DNA from: Limnomonas spitsbergensis
Lineage: Eukaryota > Chlorophyta > Chlorophyceae > Chlamydomonadales
Length of the DNA stretch: 64,000 nucleotides
Reading direction: 5' to 3'
Assembly: GCA_037349105.1 (NCBI GenBank)
Contig: JAYJMM010000017.1
Coordinates: forward strand, 372,001-436,000
A program made the position numbers and the translations under genes. The notes below the pieces were generated by a model. The model worked only from the letters and a program-made list of their open reading frames with translations. It was not told the origin of the DNA and ran no database searches. Below are positions 1-10,300 of the stretch, one piece after another (within the stretch, counting starts at the first letter, position 1; each line of letters begins with the position of its first letter).

Positions 1-633
1 AATGAGAGGACAGGGTATTAGAGGCCTGGGTGGGTGGGGGGAATGAGAGGACAGGGTATTAGAGGCCTGGGTGGGTGGGGGGAATGAGATGACAGGGTAT
101 CAGAGGCCTGGGTGGGTGGGGGGAATGAGAGGACAGGGTATCAGAGGCCTGGGTGGGTGGGGGGAATGAGAGGACAGGGTATTAGAGGCCTGGGTGGGTG
201 GGGGGAATGAGAGGACAGGGTATCAGAGGCCTGGGTGGGTGGGGGGAATGAGAGGACAGGGTATTAGAGGCCTGGGTGGGTGGGGGGTATGAGAGGACAG
301 GGTATCAGAGGCCTGGGTGGGTGGGGGGTATGAGATGACAGGGTATTAGAGGCCTGGGTGGGTGGGGGGAATGAGAGGACAGGGTATCAGAGGCCTGGGT
401 GGGTGGGGGGAATGAGAGGACAGGGTATTAGAGGCCTGGGTGGGTGGGGGGAATGAGAGGACAGGGTATCAGAGGCCTGGGTGGGTGGGGGGTATGAGAT
501 GACAGGGTATTAGAGGCCTGGGTGGGTGGGGGGAATGAGAGGACAGGGTATCAGAGGCCTGGGTGGGTGGGGGGAATGAGAGGACAGGGTATTAGAGGCC
601 TGGGTGGGTGGGGGGAAAGAGATGACAGGGTAT
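1..633. repeat. 41-bp G-rich tandem array (about 15 copies)
   Basis: The repeat unit restarts at 1, 42, 83 and onward every 41 bases, and the last degenerate unit is at about 616-633. Units differ at a few fixed sites (tatt/tatc, agagg/agatg, gaatg/gtatg), and the variants alternate rather than being random. Read on the minus strand, the sense of the UPRT gene, each unit is a C-rich pyrimidine run ending in ACCCAG followed by G, so each copy looks like a 3' splice site. It lies inside or beyond the UPRT gene, which is cut by the window edge. Confidence 0.95.
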
Positions 634-659
634 GAGCCAGCCTGCGGGAGGGCTCAAAC

Positions 660-723
660 AAAACGTCTTCGGCAGCGTTTCGAGGTACAGCAACGAGCAG
701 CGGTACGCGGCCCGCAGCGCAAG
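660..723 (-). CDS. Candidate next exon of the UPRT gene
   Basis: In the minus-strand frame this stretch encodes LYLETLPKTF, which resembles the conserved YLNKLP..F segment that follows the DE.TL motif in uracil phosphoribosyltransferases. A weak acceptor (CTAAG) lies just above 723 and a weak donor (GTTTGA) just below 660. The reading frame is open and in phase with the preceding exon (1067-1177), but about eleven extra residues precede the match. I consider it likely part of the gene, but the exact ends are uncertain. Confidence 0.4.
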
Positions 724-882
724 CTTAGATTAACTGGCTCGTAACTCAACCGGGAGGCTGACGGCTGTCAGCTGCCGCATCGCCTGGGCTACGCTCAACA
801 AGACCAAACAGGTCAAGCATGCGCGCACCGCGCCCGGACTGCTCACTAGCAGTGCCGCCCACCCATCCCAAGGCAGTGCTCG

Positions 883-950
883 CCAGGGGTGACACATGTG
901 GTGTTGCCCCAGGTGCGTGCGTACCTCAAGCGTCACCTCATCCTGTACCC
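883..950 (-). repeat. Copy of the donor edge of UPRT exon 4
   Basis: This is a near copy of 1022-1095, offset by about 142 bp. It repeats the last residues of the exon (VTLE), the donor GTACG (decoy GT at 924/923), and about 40 nt of intron. It lies downstream of the real donor in gene sense. Confidence 0.85.
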
Positions 951-1066
951 AGTTGTAATCTCTGGCAGTTCAGCCCATCCCTGCCTATTGCAGTACAGCC
1001 TACCCCTGCCCAGATAGAACTTGGCCAGGGGTGACGACTGTGGTGTTGCCACAGGTGCCTACGTAC

Positions 1067-4000
1067 CTCGAGCGTCACCTCATCCCGTACATATCCCACG
1101 TGGTAGGTTTCGGAGACCGGGATGACCTGCTGGGCCTGCTCCAGCAGCACTAGGCCGGCCCTTAACACCGGGACAATCTGCCCAGGAGAGAAAACAGAGT
1201 TTAGGGCTTTAAGCTATGGGTTTCAGAGACCGGGATGACCTGTATGTTTGGTTATGGCCATTATCGATGCTAACTAACAGAAAATAACGGCGGTTTAAAC
1301 TGTCCTCACTCTTTTGTCGCGCTAGGCACGACAGCAATTGTCCTCACTCCTCAGTGGTGCTTCACGCAACGTGCTTGACACTCAACGGGTGTTAGGCAGG
1401 GGCTCCCATCAGGCGGGAGTGCGGGCAGCCAGCTAGGGAGTGAGCGCCAGGGGAAATTCAACAGGAATTATATAAGGTGATGGGCGAGGACTTCCTGCCT
1501 AGCCAGTTTAGGGTTTAGGGTTTATGTAGGGTGCTGGGTGAGGACCTCCTGTCTAGCCAGTTTAGGATTTAGGGTTTAGGGTGTTATGTAGGGTGCTGGG
1601 TGTGGACCTCCTCCCTAGCCAGTTTGGGCGGGTTTTGAACTCATGGAAGCCCCCCTGCTAGCACCGTTCCCTTCTGCCAGTGCACAGCCCCCCCTCCCCA
1701 CGTCACCGCTGTGTATAGGCAGCCATGCAGCACTGCTTTTCCCCCGTGCTTCTTTTGGGTTTAGGTTTTAGGGTTAAGGGTTAAGGGTTGAGGGTTGAGG
1801 ATTTTGCTACATATCCTCCTTCGGCAGGCTGCCGTCAAAGGCCCGATCATGCCGAAACCTGGACCAACCTACAACTCTTGGCCAGAGCAGCAAGGCTTGC
1901 AAAAAACGGGGCCTCCAGCCAGCGGCTTGAGTGTAGCTGACATACAGCCGAGTCACAAAAAATAGACCTGCTCCCCTTCAGCTGTCACCGATGTTTGGAT
2001 GCCCCCACCCCCTGCAAAGCACTACCCCGGTAGTCATAGCCGTGTTTGCGCCTGTGGTGCATGGCTACCCAGACACCCACCCGATGCATGTCATCAGCGT
2101 GGGCAGTGGGTGGTTGGCAGTGCGTTCAACCTTCCACTGCCACCCACCCACTGCCACCCACCCACTGCCACCCACTCACTGCCGGTCACCACCCACCCAC
2201 AGCCACCCACCCACCCACTGACTGGCGGCCCAGCACCATGGCTCCCTAGAGCATACAAGTGCGTTGCTTCTCTGTTCAGACAGCTACACATTCGATTGAA
2301 CGGATCTTGACCGGATGCTCAACAGATCCTGACCGGATCTTGACCGGATCCTGACTAGCACGGAGGAGCATCCTGAGCTAGGCCGCACCCTGATGGGTCA
2401 TGCTGGGTTTGGGGTCCAGGACTTAGGGTGTAGGCCTCACCTTGATTGGTCACGTCGGTTCACAAAAAATGACGTGGCTGGGCTTGGGGTCTAGGGTTAA
2501 GGTTGTAGGCCTCACCTTGATCGGTCGCGTCGGTTCAACAAAGGTGACGTGGCTGGGTTTAAAGTCTAGGGTTAAGGGTGTAGGCCTCACCTTGATCGGT
2601 CGCGTTGGGTCGACAAATGTGACGTCGGCAGGCCCCATGGGAGAGTCCACCACGCCCTCCATGGTGGGGAGGAAGTCCCGCATTGCCTCGTAGATGAGCA
2701 CCCTGCGAAATTCCAAGATTGTGGACCAGGGTATGAACCAGTGTGAACCAACGAATTAAAATAAGGGTTAGCAGGCCCCATGCGGCAGGCCTCAACACCT
2801 TCCATGGTGGGGAGGAAGTCCCGCTTTGCCTCGTAGATGAGCACCCTGCACACTTGCAAGAATAAGTATTAAGGTAGGGAATACCAGTGTGATCCAAGGT
2901 GTGATCCAAGGTGTGAACATGTGCATGGCGGGCCCCATGGGGCAGTCCTCAACACCCGCCATGGTACATGTTCCGCATGGCCTTGTAGATGAAGACATGT
3001 GGAATTCCATGATTGCTGACCAAGGTATAGAAAATGTGTGGGACAAGATATGGAAACAGGTATGACTGGCCCCACAGGGCAGGTCCACCATGCCCTCCAC
3101 AGTGGTGAGACGATCGTGCTGTAAAGAAACCCTTCTTCTGAAGTGCAGAGACGCTTCTTATGAAACGCACCCCCAGTGCCCCACCTGCCAAGCTCGGCCA
3201 TGGCACCGCGGAACATGCCGCTAGGCGTTGCGGCGTTGCGGCAGATGGCCAGCCAATGCTTGACCAGCGGGTGGGGAGGCACATACACCTGATCGGGAGG
3301 AGATAGGGGGAGATGGGGAGGGGGGTTACATTCTGACAGAGATGGAGTGTGGCTGGAGGCAGGGGGGAGGGGAGGGGCAGGGGGGGGGGGGGAGTTGGTG
3401 TGGAAAGAGGCAGGGGGAGGGGGGGGGGGGGCGGAGAGTTGGTGTGGAAAGAGGCAGGGGGAGGGCTGGGGAGTCGGGGACCATGGAGGGCGGGTTTTAG
3501 GCACCGGCCCAAACTAGCGGCACGGACGGATTCGTCCGGGCCGCAATTTCCCCCCTCATGGACGTGGAGTCGGTGTGAAAAGAGTCAGGGCAGGGACAGA
3601 CAGTAAGTGTTGCTGGAGACAGGGGGAGAGAGGGAGGGTAGGATAGGGGCTGAGATGGGGAGTTGCGATGGCTTCAGGCAGGTTCGGCAGTGCCTCGGCT
3701 TTGCTGCACTTCTGGCATCGATCTTGATATTTCAGTGTTTATTTAGTGCACACCAGACCACCAGACAGCTTCGACAGGCAGCCGGGTAGCCAGCACTGGG
3801 ACCATTTCTGATCACAGCGCACGCTGCCTGAGCAACAGGGCTGGCTGCACCAGGACACAGTGGCCTTTGGCTGTGACGTTGCTTAAATGCAGCTGAGGCA
3901 AGGGTCGTTCAGGGGCCAGTCACAGAGGCGGATCGTACATACACTGCTCAGTCAAAGCAGATGTAGGAGGGAGAGGGGGGGGGGCGGTGAGTTGCAAAAA

Positions 4001-5325
4001 GGCCAGAATGATAATATATCTGGGAAGTTCCAAAGTCGCTTGTCTTCCCTAACGACCGGATTGGTATGTCCCCCTACCCCCCTGTCTATTTGAACTGCTC
4101 CGCCCTTTTGCAAGATGCTTCAGGGTGGATGCCTGCGTCTCCGCCCCCCCCCCCCCCCGCCCCCTTTCTATTTGAACTACTTCGCCCTTTTGAAATATGC
4201 CGTAGAGTGGATACCTACGTTCCACTGGAGCAGTAACGAGCAGAGCTTTTTCATGGAGAGTGCGCGCTCAAGGTATCCTCAGAAGCATCCGGGTCTTACC
4301 TATGAGCTCTGCTGTGCCATCACAGCTACTTTGATCGCATGCATGGATGCTTAGATTGCATGCAGATGCTCTAGCGCCAGCTCATGCCTGGTTGATTTAG
4401 GCTTTTTCTTATACTGGTACCTATTTCAGTGTTTTCGTATGTCTGGTTAATCTCCGTTTTTTCTGAGATCCCTTTTTCGTTCCGTCTAGCAACCAGCCAG
4501 CACCTGGATTGCCTTCCAGCCATGCCATGCCATGCCATGACATGCCATGCCATGCATGCAGGCAGGCACGGATTGCATGCAGCATACAGATCCCAGCAGT
4601 ACCAGCCCTTTTACTTTTTAGCTGCAAGACGAAAACTTGAATGGTCTTTTGGGCGGTGCGCGGACCCTATGTCGATTTACTGTAGCCCCGGCTTTGATTT
4701 GCTGATCAGGCTGATCCTCGCTGCTTTAAGAGCGCAAAGAGGCTCAGCACTTACAAAAGCGATCAATCGTCTCTCTCCCCTTGCCTAGAATGCCAGGTTC
4801 CATGTTCCTGCCCCCTAACATAGGAGGGTGGCATGGCTGCACCATGGTCCTGGCTGTGCATGGTAGGTGGAATTGAGCCAAGTCATTCCCTACCATCCCC
4901 ACGCGGCCGAGCGTTCAGCAGGGACCATCGGGTATGCACTGTTCTAAATATAGAACAACAAGACCTCACCCAGCCTGCCTAGGAGGCTACAAGCCATGCC
5001 ATGCCATGCCATGCCAAGCCATGCATGGATTGCAGGCAGCCTGCGGATGCCTACTTCAGCGCTGGCTTAAATTGCTGATCCGAATGACTCAAGCCGTTTT
5101 TATGGCGGAGATATGCCACACGTGGCAAAGCAAGCCCGCACCCAGCCTGTCTTGTCTCACCAACATCTGCGAGGGGGCGGCCCTCTGCTCCACTGCTCGG
5201 ATGGCTGTAGCGGCGCGTGTTCGAGGGCTGATTTTAGATAGGCCCATGTGTCTCCGAAGAGGGGCTGGAAGCGCACGCGCCTGCGAGGCGCAAGTCCTGC
5301 GGACCGATGTGGATGAGATCCTCAT
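1067..5325 (-). CDS. UPRT: Uracil phosphoribosyltransferase, probably plastid-targeted (3' end outside window)
   Basis: UPRT salvages uracil with PRPP to make UMP. I join four exons on the minus strand: 5325-5161, 3288-3185, 2702-2591 and 1177-1067, giving 164 residues. All junctions are GT-AG and the phases fit (0, 2, 0). Residues 1-55 are rich in Arg, Ser and Ala with few acidic residues, like an organelle transit peptide. The core then follows: ML then VYVPPHPLVKHWL, AELGR joined to VLIYEAMRDFLPT, MGPADVTFVDPTRP, and IVPVLRAGLVLLEQ with the later VRDEVTLE, in the order usual for plant and bacterial UPRT. The PRPP-binding DPMLATGG motif is not in the window. The start at 5325 is the Met that opens the leader; an in-frame Met at 5373 is possible. 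Exon edges are heavily duplicated in the flanking introns. Confidence 0.9.
1469..1640. repeat. About 60-bp unit repeated three times with TTTAGGG tracts
   Basis: Three successive units share ggtgctggg, ggacctcct and tagccagttt, separated by tttagggtttaggg-type tracts. Further telomere-like degenerate tracts follow at about 1755-1800. The region is UPRT intron. Confidence 0.8.
1855..1967. repeat. Dispersed repeat family B copy
   Basis: Family B is recognised by gg.ccaaagcagc, then a ggcctccagcc..cggc segment, then gtgtagctgacat.tagc.gagtcac and an A-rich end. Similar copies occur at about 19720-19915, 26920-27040, 29795-29945, 42650-42795, 43140-43295, 43320-43465 and 54005-54130. The A-rich tail suggests a SINE-like retroposon, but I see no clear tRNA-type promoter boxes. 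Confidence 0.7.
2430..2556 (-). repeat. Two tandem copies of the donor edge of UPRT exon 3
   Basis: The real exon ends at 2591 with residues DPTRPIK and the donor GTGAGG. The same edge recurs downstream with decoy donors at 2515 and 2440, an exact 75-bp period. Each copy still reads VTF-type residues and PTRPIK before its GTGAGG (EPTRPIK in the nearer copy). Confidence 0.9.
2776..3135 (-). repeat. Three copies of the acceptor side of UPRT exon 3
   Basis: The true exon begins at 2702 after CAG. A clear copy at 2776-2868 keeps a CAG at 2846-2848 and translates VLIYEAKRDFLPTMEGV. Two increasingly degenerate copies follow at about 2926-3015 and 3065-3135, each still showing an MGPA-like or GxV end. 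Divergence increases with distance from the exon. Confidence 0.85.
3340..3480. repeat. G-rich intronic repeat
   Basis: Two to three copies of ggagttggtgtggaaagagg alternate with long runs of G. It lies in the first UPRT intron. The rest of that intron (3481-5160) shows no exon I can support, only ATGCC microsatellites at about 4520-4555 and 4996-5028 and the family E repeat. Confidence 0.7.
4788..4950. repeat. Dispersed repeat family E copy
   Basis: About 160 bp here match 40630-40805 closely: ggttccatgttcctgccccct, then ggcatggctgcaccatgg, then a family A-like cacgcggccgagc piece and caccgttctaaa. The two copies are 36 kb apart in the same orientation. Confidence 0.85.
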
Positions 5326-7391
5326 AACGTGACACCTGCCCTTGGCAGCGAAAATATTGGCACGAGAGATCAAATCGTTATGTTCGAGGTCAAGAATTTC
5401 AGATAGGCCGAGCGGTGAGGGACGGGACCCTGGCGCCTCCGTCGATGACTGGATAGGTAAAAAGCAGATCTGGTGCGTAATTCTTGGATCTGGAGAGGTG
5501 GATGGTTTGATGCTCCGGAATCTGTTTGATGTGCTGGAATCTGGAGCTCAACCAATGTGCACCTGCCCCTTCTAGTTGGACTGGTACATCTGGGATGCAT
5601 GTGGATTATGTGAATGGCCTTACAACCCTAGACTCCTGACTGTCTTTTACTCTTTTGCTACACCGCCATAAAGGAGTGCCAGGTGCCCTTTACCAAGGGT
5701 AACCTGCTGTGCAGGAGCGATAATCTGGCTGGTACCAGATTATCCTCGACTTAATCCTCGGGTTACTGCACTAACCTTTGATGATTCTTCCCTTACTGTT
5801 GACAGAAGTTACGAATTGAAGTCAACCCTTGAGGAGACTGATGCACTGAGGTCGACAGTTAGTTGCCAGGTTGAGCCGGTCTGGATCGGACTTGTGGACG
5901 AAACAGCCCGAAGTGAAGAAGAATGCAGAGCTGAACGAACGACTCTTGATGAGGAAGATCAACCGAGGGATCGGATGGTCGACTTGGTAGCCAGGAAAGG
6001 CTGGGGAAGCAGCTTACAGTGTCGACTTAATTTCTAGAGATTGAGCTGCTGAGAGCTCGCAGTTAAGAGTTATCAAGCGAGAGAGCAAGAAGAATGAGAG
6101 ATGGAGTAGAGGTGCTGAAGCTAGAGATAGTGAATATGTGTAGTGTTAACTATATATATTCTCACAGTGTAGCTGCCAGGTCCTGATACTGGATGAGGTG
6201 GGCTTAGAGCGAAAGGATCAGTGTAGAGTTAACTAGAGATCTCCGATCAGTGTAGTTTCCTGGCCTTGATAAGGGGCCGAAATATCAAAGGTGGACGATT
6301 AGTCCTAGAACAGATAAAAAACAGGGTGATTCAACTTCGTGTATACTTGAGTAAGAAGAGAAGAATGCCTGGAGCGAGCCAGGCATTCTAGAAGTACCAC
6401 AAAACAGACTGGATCCGAAACCAAAAAGAATGTACAAGCCACCCATGCGTGCTGTGCACCCATACATCGTGACAGCCATACCGGTGGCTGGCTAACACCC
6501 CCCATGGTACTGCACGGTGCCATGCCTGGGCGCCATGCTGTCCATGCAGAACAATGAGAGAAATGTTTGTCCATTTCAGAGGTCATGAGCTTTTCTATAC
6601 GGGTATGTTGCACTGCACCGTTGTGCATGACTGCATGGGTGCAACTGATCAGGCTGTCCGGCAATCCGGCAGAACCGGTAGTAAGGGATTATTAACATGC
6701 GGTTTTTGATACTGGTTGGGGGATTCCCTTATTCCACTGGTCGAGGAGTTAGGCTCCCTAGCCTCGCCCCAGCCCTGGAAAAAAAACTGACGGGTATCTC
6801 CAACGGAAGGAAAAGGTTGGGAGGAGAGTAACCTCACGACAATCATACCAGCCACGATCCACGAACCCTGCTGTAGCATCTGCGCACGCTGACGGCCCGT
6901 TCATCACCAGACAGCTCTGTTACTTCAGCAGTGCTGCTATCTCATTAGTTAGGCAGGCGAGGCCCACGCCATGCATTTGATGCAAGCAGTCCCTAGCCAT
7001 CAGGATCGAGACAGGCAGCAAAGATCTGTATCCGAGCCTAACCCTTCCCTCGGACAAAAATGTGCGTAAGAGCAAAGTAGGTGACAGGCAGTGCGAAGTA
7101 GGAGACAGGCTGTCATGTACTCACCTGTCTATCTGTCACATGATGACGGGATGTACAGCAGTAGGGAGCGGTGGTCGGGAGCGGGCAGGGGGGAAGTCAG
7201 AAGCAGGCTCGCGCAAGAAACCTTCTCAAGTGCGCTTATTGAATCGTACGCGTGTCTGATCGACATTTACAGCACAGTGTTGCAAAGTATTAGATGAATC
7301 GAGATAAACCTTAAATGCGCCCTGGCTCATCGCAACTCCCCATCTTCCACGCATATCCGTCCCCGGCGCTCGGCGATCCTAGCGACCATTC
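5326..7391. other. Divergent intergenic region between UPRT and OTU genes
   Basis: This 2-kb stretch separates two genes transcribed away from each other, so both promoters should lie here. I could not recognise a TATA box or a defined element. An open frame at 5816-6037 (plus, 73 residues, acidic and basic, coiled-coil-like) has a CAG before it and could be an exon of something unrecognised, but support is weak. Confidence 0.5.
5719..5744. other. Perfect 10-bp hairpin
   Basis: gataatctgg and ccagattatc are exact inverted repeats separated by six bases. It lies in the divergent intergenic region. No U-run or other context tells its role; it may be a remnant of a small mobile element. Confidence 0.7.
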
Positions 7392-10300
7392 ATGGGGCCA
7401 CCAAGCCCAAAGGGCCTCGGCGCATGCTGCTCCTGCTTCGGAGGTCCCAGCACTTCGGAGTCCTTTCGAGAGCCCCTGAACAAAAGAATATTTTCGCCTG
7501 TCATACTAGAGGACAGTCAGCTGATAGCCCAGCATCGGGTGAGAGCAACGAGATACAGCACCAGGGGCAGCCCAGGCAGTCTACCATGCGCATGCACACG
7601 TATAGACTCAAGCACATGCACTTGCGCAGGCTCATGCACATGCACTTACACAGGCTCATGCACATGCACTTGCGCACGCTCATGCACATGCACTTGCGCA
7701 CGCTCATGCAAATGCACTTGCGCACGCTCATGCACATGCACTTGCGCACGCTCATGCACATGCACTTGCGCACGCTCATATGCACATGCACATGCACAAG
7801 AGGAAAAGGCAACCAGAGGCAGATCAACCATCCTGCCCCGTGTGCCTCGCAGACCCTTCACAAGGAGTTGAGCCTGCAAGTGCGGCCGACAGTGGCGCAG
7901 CGCGACTCCCTTCTCATCAACCTGGCCTGTGTCGACGCGCTCATTGAGCAGCATTCCCCGGGCCGGCCGCATGTGGTTTCGCAGCAACTCAAGCAAAGTC
8001 TGCGCTCAGTGGCGGAATTGCCTGAAGGTGGCGAAGCGGCGTACGTGAGTGCGTATGCGGGCGCGGCTGCGGCCGCCGGCACCAGCAGTGCGCTTGCTGC
8101 CTCTGCGATGCTGATCAGCTTGGCCTCGGACCCGCACTCGGTCTCGAGCTCGCAGTATCAGAGTCCGCAGCAACAAAGCGCGGATCATCAAAAACCTCAG
8201 CATCAGAGTCCGCAGCAGCAGAGTCCGCACCTCCCTAGCTCCCAGCAACAGATCCCGGAGCAGCAGAGTCCACAGCAGCAAAGCCCGCAGCTACACATCC
8301 CGCAGCAACAGTGCCCACATCATCAGAGCCCGCAGAACAAGACTGCGGTGGCCATATGGGGCACCAAAGCCGTGGCAGTCAAAGCAGCGATGGACGCGCC
8401 GTCGCCGTTTGGGGCGGAGTGCGCCCAGCAGCCGGGTCCGGGCTGCATGCCAGATGAACCGCCGCTGCCAGGGGCCATCACGGCCGAGATCACGCATTGG
8501 CCTGCCATTAGTGGTCGACTGTCAGGATTCATGTCGGGGGCGCCGCAAGTCTCCAGGGGCTTCATGCGCGTGCAGTCGATTCAGCCCCAGAGATGTGAGT
8601 GTTGAGGCTTTTTAGCCGGTGCAGGAATTCAACCTAGACTCCCGGAGATGTGAGTGATGACACCTCTCAGCCTGTGCAAGATTCAGACAAGGCACCCAAG
8701 AATGTTGAATGATGAGGCCTCTTAGGAGGTACAGGATTCTTCCGGCTTCTTCCTAGACTCCCAAAGATGTGAGTGATGAGCCGGTTGGCCTCTACAGGAG
8801 TCTTTCCAGACGCCTTGAGATGTTAGTGATGAGGCTTGTTAGCCGGTACAGGATTCAAACTAGACACCCGAAAATGTGAGTGATGCGGCCTCTTAGGAGG
8901 TACAGGATTCTTCTGGATTCTTCCGGACTGCTGGAGATGTGAGTGATGAGACGGCCTGGCCCCTAAAGCATTCTTCCCAGACTCCCGGAGATTTGAGTGA
9001 TGAGGCTTCTTAGCCGGTGCAGGGTTCAACCCTGAGTCACGAGGGTGTGAGCGATGCAACCTCTTAGCCGGTGCAGGGTTCAACCCTGAGTCACGAGGGT
9101 GTGAGCGATGCAACCTCTTAGCCGGTGCAGGGTTCAACCCTGAGTCACGAGGGTGTGAGCGATGCAACCTCTTAGCCGGTGCAGGGTTCAACCCTGAGTC
9201 ACGAGGGTGTGAGCGATGCAACCTCTTAGCATGTGCAGGGTTCAACCCTGAGTCACGAGGGTGTGAGCGATGCAACCTCTTAGCCGGTGCAGGGTTCAAC
9301 CCTGAGTCACGAGGGTGTGAGCGATGCAACCTCTTAGCCGGTGCAGGGTTCAACCCTGAGTCACGAGGGTGTGAGCGATGCAACCTCTTAGCCGGTGCAG
9401 GGTTCAACCCTGAGTCACGAGGGTGTGAGCGATGCAACCTCTTAGCCGGTGCAGGGTTCAACCCTGAGTCACGAGGGTGTGAGCGATGCAACCTCTTAGC
9501 CGGTGCAGGGTTCAACCCTGAGTCACGAGGGTGTGAGCGATGCAACCTCTTAGCATGTGCAGGGTTCAACCCTGAGTCACGAGGGTGTGAGCGATGCAAC
9601 CTCTTAGCCGGTGCAGGGTTCAACCCTGAGTCACGAGGGTGTGAGCGATGCAACCTCTTAGCCGGTGCAGGGTTCAACCCTGAGTCACGAGGGTGTGAGC
9701 GATGCAACCTCTTAGCCGGTGCAGGGTTCAACCCTGAGTCACGAGGGTGTGAGCGATGCAACCTCTTAGCCGGTGCAGGGTTCAACCCTGAGTCACGAGG
9801 GTGTGAGCGATGCAACCTCTTAGCCGGTGCAGGGTTCAACCCTGAGTCACGAGGGTGTGAGCGATGCAACCTCTTAGCATGTGCAGGGTTCAACCCTGAG
9901 TCACGAGGGTGTGAGCGATGCAACCTCTTAGCCGGTGCAGGGTTCAACCCTGAGTCACGAGGGTGTGAGCGATGCAACCTCTTAGCCGGTGCAGGGTTCA
10001 ACCCTGAGTCACGAGGGTGTGAGCGATGCAACCTCTTAGCCGGTGCAGGGTTCAACCCTGAGTCACGAGGGTGTGAGCGATGCAACCTCTTAGCCGGTGC
10101 AGGGTTCAACCCTGAGTCACGAGGGTGTGAGCGATGCAACCTCTTAGCCGGTGCAGGGTTCAACCCTGAGTCACGAGGGTGTGAGCGATGCAACCTCTTA
10201 GCCGGTGCAGGGTTCAACCCTGAGTCACGAGGGTGTGAGCGATGCAACCTCTTAGCCGGTGCAGGGTTCAACCCTGAGTCACGAGGGTGTGAGCGATGCA

